From JAIBAJ01 sp965284645 (GTDB lineage Bacteria > Bacteroidota > Bacteroidia > JAIBAJ01): a DNA stretch of 64,000 nt. Location: positions 3,472,001 through 3,536,000 of the forward strand of contig OZ260106.1 in the NCBI GenBank assembly GCA_965284645.1, read 5' to 3'. The translations under genes were made by a program, and so were the position numbers. This document shows positions 43,883 through 51,657 of the stretch, in pieces (positions within the stretch are counted from its first letter, which is position 1; each line of letters begins with the position of its first letter). The notes under the pieces were generated by a model, which searched no databases, was not told where the DNA came from, and saw only the letters and a program-made list of their open reading frames with translations.

Positions 43883-43967
43883 AAATGCCAACGCACAAAA
43901 AAAATACACTCTTAAAAAACGCTTCAAGCAACCCACTAGGCAATTTTTTTAAGAGAGTATTTTTTTT
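43883..43967 (+). terminator. Right flanking hairpin of the defence operon, terminator-like, with 13-base repeat
   Basis: AAATGCCAACGCA (43883-43895), one base, then arm 43897-43919 pairing with 43945-43967 (22 of 23 bp, one A-A mismatch at 43908/43956), with a 25-base loop containing CAACCC. The descending arm ends in eight T, so it should terminate transcription 10-95 bases after the last stop codon. Layout matches the left hairpin. Confidence 0.8.
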
Positions 43968-44124
43968 CACCACCCAAAAATTGCCACCCCTCTTAAAAAA
44001 AAATTTATTTTCCCCAACTCACAGGCTTAGTGCAGGCACGACCAGTTGTGTATCTAATGTAAATTGCTTTGAACAAAGTGTGTGCTTACTTGACAGTTCA
44101 CTGATTCGGACAGACAGAAGGGCA

Positions 44125-44184
44125 TCTGCTAACAATTAGGGCTTCGTTGTGTGCGAAGCACAAACAATGAAGCCCCTGTTGAAC
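44125..44184 (+). other. attC-like imperfect hairpin
   Basis: CTGCTAACAATTAGGGCTTC (44126-44145) can pair with GAAGCCCCTGTTGAAC (44169-44184) with extra unpaired bases on the left arm, followed by a short GTGCGAAGCAC hairpin tip. The 3' word GTTGAAC fits the attC R' consensus GTTRRRY; the 5' word TGCTAAC fits RYYYAAC at only 5 of 7 positions. It ends next to the IS91-type unit. The remaining ~160 bases up to the transposase stop are AT-rich with no gene. Confidence 0.4.
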
Positions 44185-44339
44185 GGAACCGGGTATTATG
44201 TGTTTTTCGAAATTCGATTTTTGATTTGGCTAGTTTTTTTTCTTCTTTATTTTTTTTGGGGGGCAGAATTTGGAAAAAATTGCCAATAAATAGATCGTTT
44301 TATTAATCTATTGTCCATAAAAACCCCTACCCACCAAGA

Positions 44340-45455
44340 CTATGCTTCGCAGGGAACCCCAAACTGGCCCGCGCCCAAAACTTTGGAAGGTGGTCCTCTT
44401 CGTCCAAATTGGAGTACAATGACCATTCGACCCGTTTTACAGCAAGGGCATTTTGGAAGGAATGTTCCCTTTTCAGGACTTTTGGTCTTAAGTGCAAAGA
44501 TGTTTTCCCTTAATATGGGTAGTTTTTTTCTTTTCCAAGTACTGCTCAAAAAACCAAAATGCCTAATCCTTACAAAACCCCTTGGAAGGATGTGCAAGGC
44601 AAATCGCCTCACAAATTCAGAGAGCGAAAGATTCATTCTCTTTTTTGTTCCTCCCTGTCGATAATCCTTGTATTCGAAGCTTACCTCATTCTGGTCCACT
44701 GACTTTATTCTGTGGTTGGAAATGGCAATTTTATGGGAATATCTTCCAATGTATTCCACAACAGATTTAGGTCCGCCGAAGGGCTTTTTGGCGTAAACGA
44801 TCCATTCCTTTTCCCATAGTGATTTTCTTATCCTTTCGTACTGCTTAGGTTCAACAGATCGGAGCTTTTCGCAATACTTTGCTCTAAACACTTTTGAGAG
44901 TGCTCTCACTGGGAACAGAAATTCTCCATCGGGACGGATGTTTTTCCATTGTCCTTCTTTTGTCACTCCTCCCCCTGGCACTATACAGTGAAGGTGTGGA
45001 TGGAGGCTCAAGTTCTGTCCCCAGGTATGCAGAATACATACAGCACCAGCCATAACGCCACTGTTCCTCCCAAAGGCAGATAATGTTTCCCACGCTGCAT
45101 CAAAAAGGATGCTATAGACCATTTTGGGATTGTGAATAGCGAGAGGGTTTACGGCTTCTGGCAGAGTGAACACCAAATGAAAATAAGCAACGGGTAGCAA
45201 TTCGACTTCTCGAGCAGCAATCCACTCTTCCCTTTTCCTGCCTTGGCATTTTGGGCAGTGCCTATTGCCACAGGAATTATAACTAATAGCCAAGGCTCCG
45301 CAATCATCGCATCTGTCGATATGACCGCCCATTGATTGTGTGCGGCAATTTTCAATCGCCCACAATGTTCTGAGTTGCCAACTATTTAGTCCGATTCGAT
45401 GTATTCCCTCTCCGAGTGCTTTTATTGCTTCAGATACTTCGTGCTCGGGGCGCAT
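44340..45455 (-). CDS. IS91-family HUH (Y2) transposase
   Basis: 371 residues. N-terminal zinc-binding segment HIDRCDDCGALAISYNSCGN then RHCPKCQ. Catalytic HUH motif in LSLHPHLHCIVPGGGV, and a two-tyrosine motif EYIGRYSHKIAISNHRI (Y-x3-Y) that would provide the active-site tyrosines for rolling-circle transposition. The C terminus has CPCCKTGRMV, a second zinc knuckle. Length and motifs are complete, so it may be active. Its start overlaps the 3' end of the upstream recombinase gene by 34 bases, typical for this pair in Bacteroidota. Confidence 0.92.
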   Translation of the reverse strand: MRPEHEVSEAIKALGEGIHRIGLNSWQLRTLWAIENCRTQSMGGHIDRCDDCGALAISYNSCGNRHCPKCQGRKREEWIAAREVELLPVAYFHLVFTLPEAVNPLAIHNPKMVYSILFDAAWETLSAFGRNSGVMAGAVCILHTWGQNLSLHPHLHCIVPGGGVTKEGQWKNIRPDGEFLFPVRALSKVFRAKYCEKLRSVEPKQYERIRKSLWEKEWIVYAKKPFGGPKSVVEYIGRYSHKIAISNHRIKSVDQNEVSFEYKDYRQGGTKKRMNLSLSEFVRRFALHILPRGFVRIRHFGFLSSTWKRKKLPILRENIFALKTKSPEKGTFLPKCPCCKTGRMVIVLQFGRRGPPSKVLGAGQFGVPCEA

Positions 45456-46389
45456 TTCTCAAAAAGTGTATCAATGGGGCTGAACACTTTGCGCCCTGGC
45501 AGTTGCGCAACCTGTAGGTATTCGATGGTAGACTCAATATTCTCGTGCCCAAGTAAGTCTTTTAAGGTCATGATATCCATACCATCTTCCAGCAGATGTG
45601 TGGCGAAAGTGTGCCTTAGCGTGTGCACATGGATATCTTTTTTTATTCCTGCCATCTTGCAGGCCTGCTTAACGGCCCACTGTACACCACGTTGAGAGTA
45701 GCGGCTATCGAAATCTCCACCTGCCCTTCCCTCTGGCTGACCATTGAACAGGAATTCCTTTGGCTTTTCTGCTTCAATGTACTTTTTCAACCCTCGGACA
45801 AGGTGAGCTGATAGGGGCATATATCTGTCCTTTTTGCCTTTGCCTTGAGCTACCCGAAGTTGGAGACGATCGAAGTCAAGGTCTGCTAAACGTATGCTTC
45901 TCACCTCCATGCACCTCAGCCCACATCCGTATAGTAGCCCTATCAATATCCGGTGTTTGAGAAGTTGACAACTACGCAGCAATAGCCATACCTCCTCTCG
46001 ACTAAGTACAACCTGAACCCGTTTCTCATGCCTTATCTCGGGAAGCTTCAAAAACTCATATGGGATTCCTTCTGATTTAAGTAAAAAGCGAAGTCCATAA
46101 ATAGTATGCTTAAAGTAGCTTTGGGACGGCCCATGGTGTTTTTTCTGAAGGTAGAACAAGTAATCATGAACTTGTTCAGGATCTAGTTCGGTTGGAAGTT
46201 TTCCAAAGTAAAGCGAAATCGAAGCCACATGAAGAGCGTAATTATTAAAGGTGGATCGACTTCGTCCAAGAATCGAAATGGTTCGTTCGAATCGATAAAG
46301 TAGTTCTGTAAAACCAGGAACTTCTCGCTTGGCCCTGTTAACGAGTTTGTTTTCCCTTAACTCATCGGGGTTCTTTTTTTTGTTGCCAT
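45422..46389 (-). CDS. Tyrosine recombinase accompanying the IS91 transposase, with an A8 frameshift near its start
   Basis: The open frame with a start codon (GTG 46228) gives 268 residues with catalytic motifs GLRCMEVRSIRL (Arg), VHTLRHTFATHL (His-x-x-Arg), GHENIESTIEYLQV (Tyr). The same frame continues upstream without stop, encoding ENKLVNRAKREVPGFTELL and ERTISILGRSRSTFNNYALH, a normal SAM-like N-terminal domain, but it has no start codon. An ATG at 46389-46387 (MATKK) lies in the neighbouring frame, and the two frames meet at a run of eight A (minus strand, 46374-46381). One extra base there would give a ~322-residue recombinase. So it is a frameshift mutation, an assembly error or programmed slippage. 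Confidence 0.8.
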
Positions 46390-46732
46390 ATTGATTATTT
46401 TTATCCCCGAAAGATAGGCATTGGCTTTTTTAGCTACCGAAGGTTTAGTTCAACAGCACCTACCCAAAAGGCGGGGTTTCGTGCTTCGCAGACAGTTTTG
46501 TGGTAGCCGAAAGTTTAGTTCTCCGAATGAAATTTAGTAGTAAAAAAACCGCCCTTCGGGTAGCTGCGAACCGTTAACGGTTATTACCCATTTTCCGGGA
46601 AGACGGCAATAATATCTTCGGCTATCGGGAGGTAAATTTTCAAGTGTAAAAACCGATAAAAAACGACTAAAATTGATTTTTATAACCGCATGATTTTCAG
46701 AAAAGAATAATACATTAGTCAGAATTTTATAA
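46390..46732. other. Non-coding region at the recombinase side of the IS91-type unit
   Basis: Contains two direct repeats with TTTAGTTC (about 46431-46451 and 46501-46521), a 14-base perfect palindrome AACCGTTAACGGTT (46569-46582), and CCGCCCTTCGGGTAGC. The terminal end of the element is expected in here. No gene seen. Confidence 0.5.
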
Positions 46733-47242
46733 ATGACAGGGAAAATAGTTTATAGATCAAGCAAAGGAATCAAATTTCGAAAGATAATTCTTTGGTTGAC
46801 ATTTATTCTGTTATTGGGCCTAATAATTTTGGCACTTTTTAATTTAATCATTAGACTAGATAATTCACCTGATTGGTCGTTCTTTTTAATAATTGGTGGA
46901 TTAATCCTTCTTAACGGATTGTTAATAACTCTGATATTTCCTGACACTTATACCGTGGCTTTAAATGAAACTGGAATAGAAATCAAATCTGGTAAAAAGG
47001 TTGAGCAAATTCCTTTCAAAAACATAAAAAACGTTGCACCATCAATCTCTTTTATTGATTCATTATTCCGTTATAATATATTTTATAAGATAGACTTCAA
47101 TGATCATACTTTTTTTGGGCAGACAGTTTATTTCAGAGAGCGAACAAAGTTTTTTGCAGAAAATTCTAGTAGCTTAGCAGTTCAACTTAAGAAAAAAATA
47201 GTCCAAAAAAAAGCGCATGCTAAAAATCCGCAAATGCAATAA
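46733..47242 (+). CDS. Hypothetical membrane protein with two N-terminal helices and a PH-like tail
   Basis: 169 residues. Two transmembrane helices (IILWLTFILLLGLIILALFN and WSFFLIIGGLILLNGLLITL), then a beta-rich cytoplasmic part: YTVALNETGIEIKSGKKVEQIPFKNIKNV, which resembles bacterial PH-like (bPH) domains, and a basic C terminus. No catalytic motif. AT-rich and isolated, between the IS91-type unit and a T9SS protein gene. Function not recognised. Confidence 0.65.
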   Translation: MTGKIVYRSSKGIKFRKIILWLTFILLLGLIILALFNLIIRLDNSPDWSFFLIIGGLILLNGLLITLIFPDTYTVALNETGIEIKSGKKVEQIPFKNIKNVAPSISFIDSLFRYNIFYKIDFNDHTFFGQTVYFRERTKFFAENSSSLAVQLKKKIVQKKAHAKNPQMQ

Positions 47243-47447
47243 GCAATTTTGCACTTCAAATTGATTTTTGGTAGTTTACATAATATCGCACTTCGAATTA
47301 AGAATTATCTGTAAATTCGCTTACTGCCTCTGCCCCAAAAACGTTATACCAAAGACAATCGAGCCAGCTACATGAAGAACATTGTTCCCAAATTTAACCT
47401 TTACAAATTCTCGAAAAGGACAATAAACAACCAATAGAATAAAAAAC

Positions 47448-48647
47448 ATGAAAAAACTACTAATAATTGCAATCACTATGATTTCAATTCAATTTGGAAA
47501 AGCACAAGGTGGATATTTTAATTATTTAGATTCAACCTCTGAATGGCACCTTAAAGGCGGCGGCTGGAACGGAGTTTATGTAGTAAGTAACTATGTTACA
47601 ATGTACTTTGATGGAGATACAATTATTAATGGCAACAATTATTATAAATTGTATGAAGCTCACAATGATACATTCTTTACATGGCCAAACCATACCTTTG
47701 ATACATCAGTTTATGGCCCTTTCTTTATGAGGGAAGACAGCTCATTGAAACTTTACAGGACATTTAACGAAAATATTATCGAAGATACATTTGATTTTCA
47801 ACAGTTTTCCAGCCTTCAACAAGGTGATTTCTTTTCTGAACCCTATTCCAGTTGTTCAGTATCTAATGCTGACACACTTTACTTAGGAAATAGACCTTTA
47901 AAGCGTGTACAAGGACAACAATTTTCATTTCCTTTCGGCGTATTAGAAGGGGTTGGGTATATTGGACCATTGTGTGGAATGGGAATTGAAGGAAACAATT
48001 ACTTGGTTTGCTATATCAAACAAAATGACACCCTTTCTTTCAATGATTCTCTAAATCCTTACCCAATAAATTGTAACATTTTCCCTATTCCAAACAGACT
48101 TAACCATTTTACTGGATTACCCTGCTCGGCTTCATTTACCTTGCAACCCGATACAACAACCCCGCATAATTGGTTTGCATTTTCAACAGTAACAGGTGCA
48201 CAACCTTTAACATACAATTGGAATTGGGGAGATGGTTCTTCGGATTCAACACCTTTTCCGTCTCACACATATGATTCGGCAGGTTATTATACAATTTGCC
48301 TTACTATAACTGACGCTACCAATTGTATTTCTACTTTTTGTGACTCATCAACCTACTTATATAAAACCGAAGCCACTATGGTTTCAATTAATGTAATACC
48401 AACTAACGTTTCTGAATTGAAAGCCATAGACAGCTCAATAAATATTTTACCAAACCCTGCCAACTACATACTTACAGTAAAATCAACTTCCAAACAAATA
48501 AAGCTTACCGACCTTTCAGGCAAAACCCTTATTGCCTTACAACTAAATAACGGCAAAGCGGAGTTGGACGTTTCCAACCTCGATAACGGCATTTACTTCC
48601 TCCAATCCGATAAAGGCAAAACACAAAAACTCATCATTCAACGCTAA
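47448..48647 (+). CDS. Secreted PKD-domain protein with T9SS type A sorting domain
   Basis: 399 residues. Signal peptide MKKLLIIAITMISIQFGKAQ. Residues ~20-230 are an unassigned domain (YFNYLDSTSEWHLKGGGWNG; repeated aromatic-rich strands). A PKD domain follows with YNWNWGDGSSDSTPFPSHTY and GYYTICLTITDATNC. The C-terminal sorting domain reads INILPNPANYILTV, IKLTDLSGKTL and LDNGIYFLQSDKGKTQKLII. Expected to be exported through the T9SS to the cell surface. No operon partner is obvious; a small membrane protein gene follows 145 bases later. Confidence 0.88.
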   Translation: MKKLLIIAITMISIQFGKAQGGYFNYLDSTSEWHLKGGGWNGVYVVSNYVTMYFDGDTIINGNNYYKLYEAHNDTFFTWPNHTFDTSVYGPFFMREDSSLKLYRTFNENIIEDTFDFQQFSSLQQGDFFSEPYSSCSVSNADTLYLGNRPLKRVQGQQFSFPFGVLEGVGYIGPLCGMGIEGNNYLVCYIKQNDTLSFNDSLNPYPINCNIFPIPNRLNHFTGLPCSASFTLQPDTTTPHNWFAFSTVTGAQPLTYNWNWGDGSSDSTPFPSHTYDSAGYYTICLTITDATNCISTFCDSSTYLYKTEATMVSINVIPTNVSELKAIDSSINILPNPANYILTVKSTSKQIKLTDLSGKTLIALQLNNGKAELDVSNLDNGIYFLQSDKGKTQKLIIQR

Positions 48648-48792
48648 ACAACCGAAAGGGTACAACAATCCCTTCCTTAACCACCACACCCAGTTTTTAG
48701 CTACACGAACATTCCATTCTTCTGTATATTTTTGTGCGGGTAGTGCGGCATAACATTCGCCGTCCTACCAAGTTACCAAAACATAAACAAGG

Positions 48793-49260
48793 ATGAAAAC
48801 CATACTGTTAGGCTTAAGTTTAGGAACCTCCTTATCGGTAATATCCTGGATGGTGGGTATAATCTTTAATGGTATTTTCGCGAAAACGGCCTTTTATGGT
48901 AAACTATCGAATTTGAATTTCATCCGAAGTAAAAGCCTCAACAAAAAAATTGGCTTGGCGTATTTTAAATGGTTTGTTAAACATTCGTTTTTCAAGTACC
49001 TGAACCAAAAAATTAAGGTGGAATCAAAAAACACGGATCTAAAAACCTTACGCTACGAAATGAGCTTGGCAGAAATTAGCCATTTGGTGGGCTTTGTTTT
49101 TGTTGCCTTTTTTGCTATCTATTATGGTTACCAAAGAGGCCTAACAGTGGGTGTGGTTATTATGATTCCCAATACCATCCTAAACTTATACCCTTCGCTT
49201 TTGCAACAAGAAAATAAGCGAAAAATTGACATTTTAATCCGTAGGCAACACCGTGCATAA
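48793..49260 (+). CDS. Hypothetical membrane protein
   Basis: 155 residues. An N-terminal hydrophobic helix (LGTSLSVISWMVGIIFNGIFA), a basic middle stretch (KLSNLNFIRSKSLNKKIGLAYFKWFVKHSFFKYLNQKIKVESK) and two further hydrophobic helices (EISHLVGFVFVAFFAIYYGY and GLTVGVVIMIPNTILNLYPSLL). The basic tail ends RKIDILIRRQHRA. This pattern is found in small uncharacterised Bacteroidota membrane proteins; the function is not recognised. A family A repeat follows. Confidence 0.7.
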   Translation: MKTILLGLSLGTSLSVISWMVGIIFNGIFAKTAFYGKLSNLNFIRSKSLNKKIGLAYFKWFVKHSFFKYLNQKIKVESKNTDLKTLRYEMSLAEISHLVGFVFVAFFAIYYGYQRGLTVGVVIMIPNTILNLYPSLLQQENKRKIDILIRRQHRA

Positions 49261-49334
49261 ACCTCCCTCCTGCCAGGCTGGAACCAATCCATCGATTCAA
49301 TTCATTTGAAAAAAAACTGCTTGTATTTCGCCTA

Positions 49335-49497
49335 CACCCAGGCACGGAGCCCCCGGGAAGGGATAGAAACGGATAGCCCACAGGGATGCGGAGGAACGGA
49401 GCAGACCGAGGACTAGTAGTGAATAGCCCGGCCCTGAGCCCCCCGAACCAATGGAGTAATGGGTAGAAAGGCTCATGGGGCGAAGGGGTCCCGCCAA
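49335..49497 (+). repeat. Dispersed intergenic repeat family A, copy 5
   Basis: Reads GGGAAGGGATAGAAACGGAT, AGCCCACAGGGATGCGG, GAGCAGACCGAGGACTAG, TGAATAGCCCGGCCCTGAGC and, after ~50 bases, GGGGTCCCGCCAAAG. It fills most of the 308-base convergent gap before the DUF4184 gene. Confidence 0.88.
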
Positions 49498-49568
49498 AGA
49501 ATTATTAATCTACTTACCCTTCTATAACCTGTAAATGGCTGGCATAGGGGCAAAAAGCTTTGAATGTC

Positions 49569-50306
49569 TTACCAAATATACCGCTTCTTTATAACCAAAC
49601 GGCGGATGGAAACGATAAAAACGGCGTAAAAAAAGGCGCCGATGGTGGCTTTGAATAAATCGGTAAATGAATTGTAGAAGGGGAAAATGAAAATTCGAAC
49701 TACTAAAATGAACAAGGCTAACATGGGAAGTAAATACAAATCGTACCGAACGTTGGCAAACCGCGGACTGAGCTCGTGTACCGGTTTTTTGGCTACATAA
49801 AAATGTATCCAAAGGATGCCGATTAGACTTAAAACAATTTGAAGAATGAAGAAAACAGGTTTATGCCTTAACCAAGGAATATTGTAACTTAACAATGGGA
49901 AAGCCTTGATAAATAGACCATTCTCGTGGGTAAAACCATCGAGGAAAATATGAATGATGATGCCTAAAATGATGGATCGGAAAACCAGCACCACATTTTC
50001 GTAGCAATAGCCAGGCCAGTCGAAAGTAAGGTAGGGAATAAACCGGCTGCGGTAGTAATCGGGCAGCATATCAATCAATAATCCCTTCAACAATAAATGA
50101 AAAGCGAAACAAAAAAACAAGGCTAAAGGCAAATCCAAAAGAAACACCCCAGGTAAGGTATGGGCGAACTTGTCGGTATGCCTGAGCATCAAGAAATTCT
50201 CGAAATCAGGCACCATCGAGCCCACCAAAAAGGCGGTGCTGGAAAGCTGGATATTCCATTTCTTAAACGGAAAAATCGCTGCGGCATGGGAAATAGTAAA
50301 TGGCAT
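49569..50306 (-). CDS. DUF4184 family membrane protein
   Basis: 245 residues. The family-typical N terminus MPFTISHAAAIFPF is followed by STAFLVGSMVPDFENFLML and HTLPGVFLLDLPLALFF. Later IHIFLDGFTHENGLF gives a His/Asp pattern, then several transmembrane helices. The family is related to membrane metal-dependent hydrolase-like proteins (YdjM-like), with conserved His and Asp that could bind metal. Function not established. Next gene on this strand is a response regulator. Confidence 0.82.
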   Translation of the reverse strand: MPFTISHAAAIFPFKKWNIQLSSTAFLVGSMVPDFENFLMLRHTDKFAHTLPGVFLLDLPLALFFCFAFHLLLKGLLIDMLPDYYRSRFIPYLTFDWPGYCYENVVLVFRSIILGIIIHIFLDGFTHENGLFIKAFPLLSYNIPWLRHKPVFFILQIVLSLIGILWIHFYVAKKPVHELSPRFANVRYDLYLLPMLALFILVVRIFIFPFYNSFTDLFKATIGAFFYAVFIVSIRRLVIKKRYIW

Positions 50307-50357
50307 GGAATGGGGTAGTTAGGGTTTGTTTGGTTTTCTATTGCATAAAATGAAGTT

Positions 50358-50720
50358 TCAATTAATTAATCCTTTTATTGCTTTCATGTCGAAATTGGAT
50401 TTGATTAACAATTCCAAGCGATCATTGTTGGGGTCGACTTGCTCAAGCTTTACATCATCGGAGGCTGTGCAAATAACGATATTGGAATGAGGCTTTAACT
50501 TGAGGATTTCCTTTAATAATTCGTAGCCATGAAGTCCTTCCAAATTAAAGTCAACAAACAAAAGACTGGGTTCCTGGTTTAAATTGTCGATACAGGTTTT
50601 GCCATCATTAAAGGTTTGCACGTTTTTAAAACCCGACTTAGCCAATAAACCAGCAAGCAAAGTGGTCCAAAACGGATCGTCGTCCACTATAAATATTTTC
50701 TTATCGAAGGCTTGGCTCAT
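50358..50720 (-). CDS. Single-domain response regulator
   Basis: 120 residues from ATG 50720; the open frame extends six codons further. Receiver signatures: acidic pocket IVDDD (D13-D15), phospho-acceptor D57 in LLFVDFNLEGLHGYELL, and NIVICTASDDV. The last conserved position reads LLIKSNFDMKAI, so the lysine is kept. No output domain. The 51 bases to the DUF4184 gene give no evidence for a joint function. Confidence 0.85.
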   Translation of the reverse strand: MSQAFDKKIFIVDDDPFWTTLLAGLLAKSGFKNVQTFNDGKTCIDNLNQEPSLLFVDFNLEGLHGYELLKEILKLKPHSNIVICTASDDVKLEQVDPNNDRLELLIKSNFDMKAIKGLIN

Positions 50721-51476
50721 GGCAGTAGGTTTACACAATTTCCGTTTAATGCACCTCGCACAAATTTAATGATAATACGATATCTCAAAAAAAATAGTTC
50801 CTTTTTTTCTCAAAAAAATAAGAGAACTATGCTGTTTTTCGACAAACAACCACTTCCAAAACGACGCAAAGGCATTAGTAGAAAATTACGTACATTAAGT
50901 ATTATCTGTTTATATATCAACAACTTACAACCATAAATTGACCTGCATTTACCCAAAAAACAGGATTAATAATTCATACTTTTACCAACCACTACAGAAA
51001 TTATAATAATTCAATTGAACTACCTTTTTATTTTCATATAGCACTCACTTCCAATATGACTATTAAAATTATTAAATCATTTATTTTTTGAAATTCATCT
51101 ACATTTAGCCAAGGTTCATACCTGAAAAATGGTAAATTCTGAGACAAAAGCAAACCAAGTTGTATTCTTGGTGGAAACCCCTCAATGAGGAAATAAAAAG
51201 TGAATTTTGGTTTGAGGTTTCAATTGGCAACCACAAACTATTAAAATCCTTTTGGGTAAGCTGAAATATAAAATCGGGATGAAACTGTTTAATATTTCAC
51301 TTTACAGTTAAGGTTTAAGGCTTATGTTTCTGTTTCATTCGGGGCTGCTAAATCTTTATGGAGCATCACTCGATATCCCTGCAATTCATAAATGCTGTTG
51401 GTTATGGTTTTGAGAAGTTGTTTTGGGATTGGATTTAACAATCCTATTTATATTCCCATTAAACCTTTGTGCGTAT
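50721..51476. other. Intergenic region left of the integrated element; long AT hairpin
   Basis: AT-rich, no gene. A 7-bp ATAGTTC/GAACTAT stem (50794-50800 with 50824-50830) continues into a T-run/A-run inner stem, possibly a terminator or simple palindrome. The stretch next to 51476 would be the original downstream neighbour of mnmE before integration. Confidence 0.45.
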
Positions 51477-51494
51477 TGGTTACTTTCCGATACA
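51477..51494 (+). other. Attachment site repeat, left end of the element
   Basis: TGGTTACTTTCCGATACA, identical to 58943-58960. With one mismatch the identity extends three more bases to the left. Confidence 0.9.
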
Positions 51495-51555
51495 GAAAAT
51501 AACTAATTGACTGAAACGCTTTATTTACAGGTATTTAAGAAATCTCAATACTTTT

Positions 51556-51573
51556 AAGGTACAAATAAGGTAC
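51556..51573 (+). repeat. Pair of AAGGTAC repeats, left arm-type site candidate
   Basis: AAGGTAC at 51556 and 51567, exactly 11 bases apart. Same word pair with the same 11-base spacing occurs near the right end of the element at 58801 and 58812. Inverse partial copies (ATACCTT) lie next to it. The rest of 51495-51657 has no gene. Confidence 0.65.
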
Positions 51574-51657
51574 AATACCTTTAAGGAAATTCACTTTTGA
51601 GGGGTTGAACGACTTTACTTTCCAGTTCGGGAAATAGGAAACTTTCCGTTCAGCATT

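Larger units (their letters stand above)
44185..46389 (-). mobile_element. IS91-type unit: tyrosine recombinase plus HUH transposase
   Basis: Two overlapping minus-strand genes, recombinase then transposase. The transposase end (where oriIS is expected) faces a GAAC at 44181-44184. IS91-family insertions are known to abut GAAC or CAAG on the origin side, so the left boundary is placed just after it. The right boundary is not resolved; it may extend to about 46430-46520, where TACCGAAGGTTTAGTTC and GCCGAAAGTTTAGTTC recur about 70 bases apart. Confidence 0.6.

Noticed and set aside
37421..43967. CRISPR-like reading of the two 13-base repeats
   Set aside because: Only two copies, 6.4 kb apart, with genes between them; no array of spacers.
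43873..44139. 88-codon frame after Nmad2
   Set aside because: It is made of the terminator hairpin, poly-A runs and the following AT-rich sequence; the translation is low complexity.
44311..44664. Open frame on the plus strand over the transposase
   Set aside because: Antisense to the clearly conserved 3' half of the IS91-type transposase.
45422..46389. Integron integrase (IntI) identity for the recombinase
   Set aside because: The extra helix insertion typical of IntI between the catalytic patches is not apparent, and the gene overlaps an IS91 transposase, a common IS-linked arrangement.
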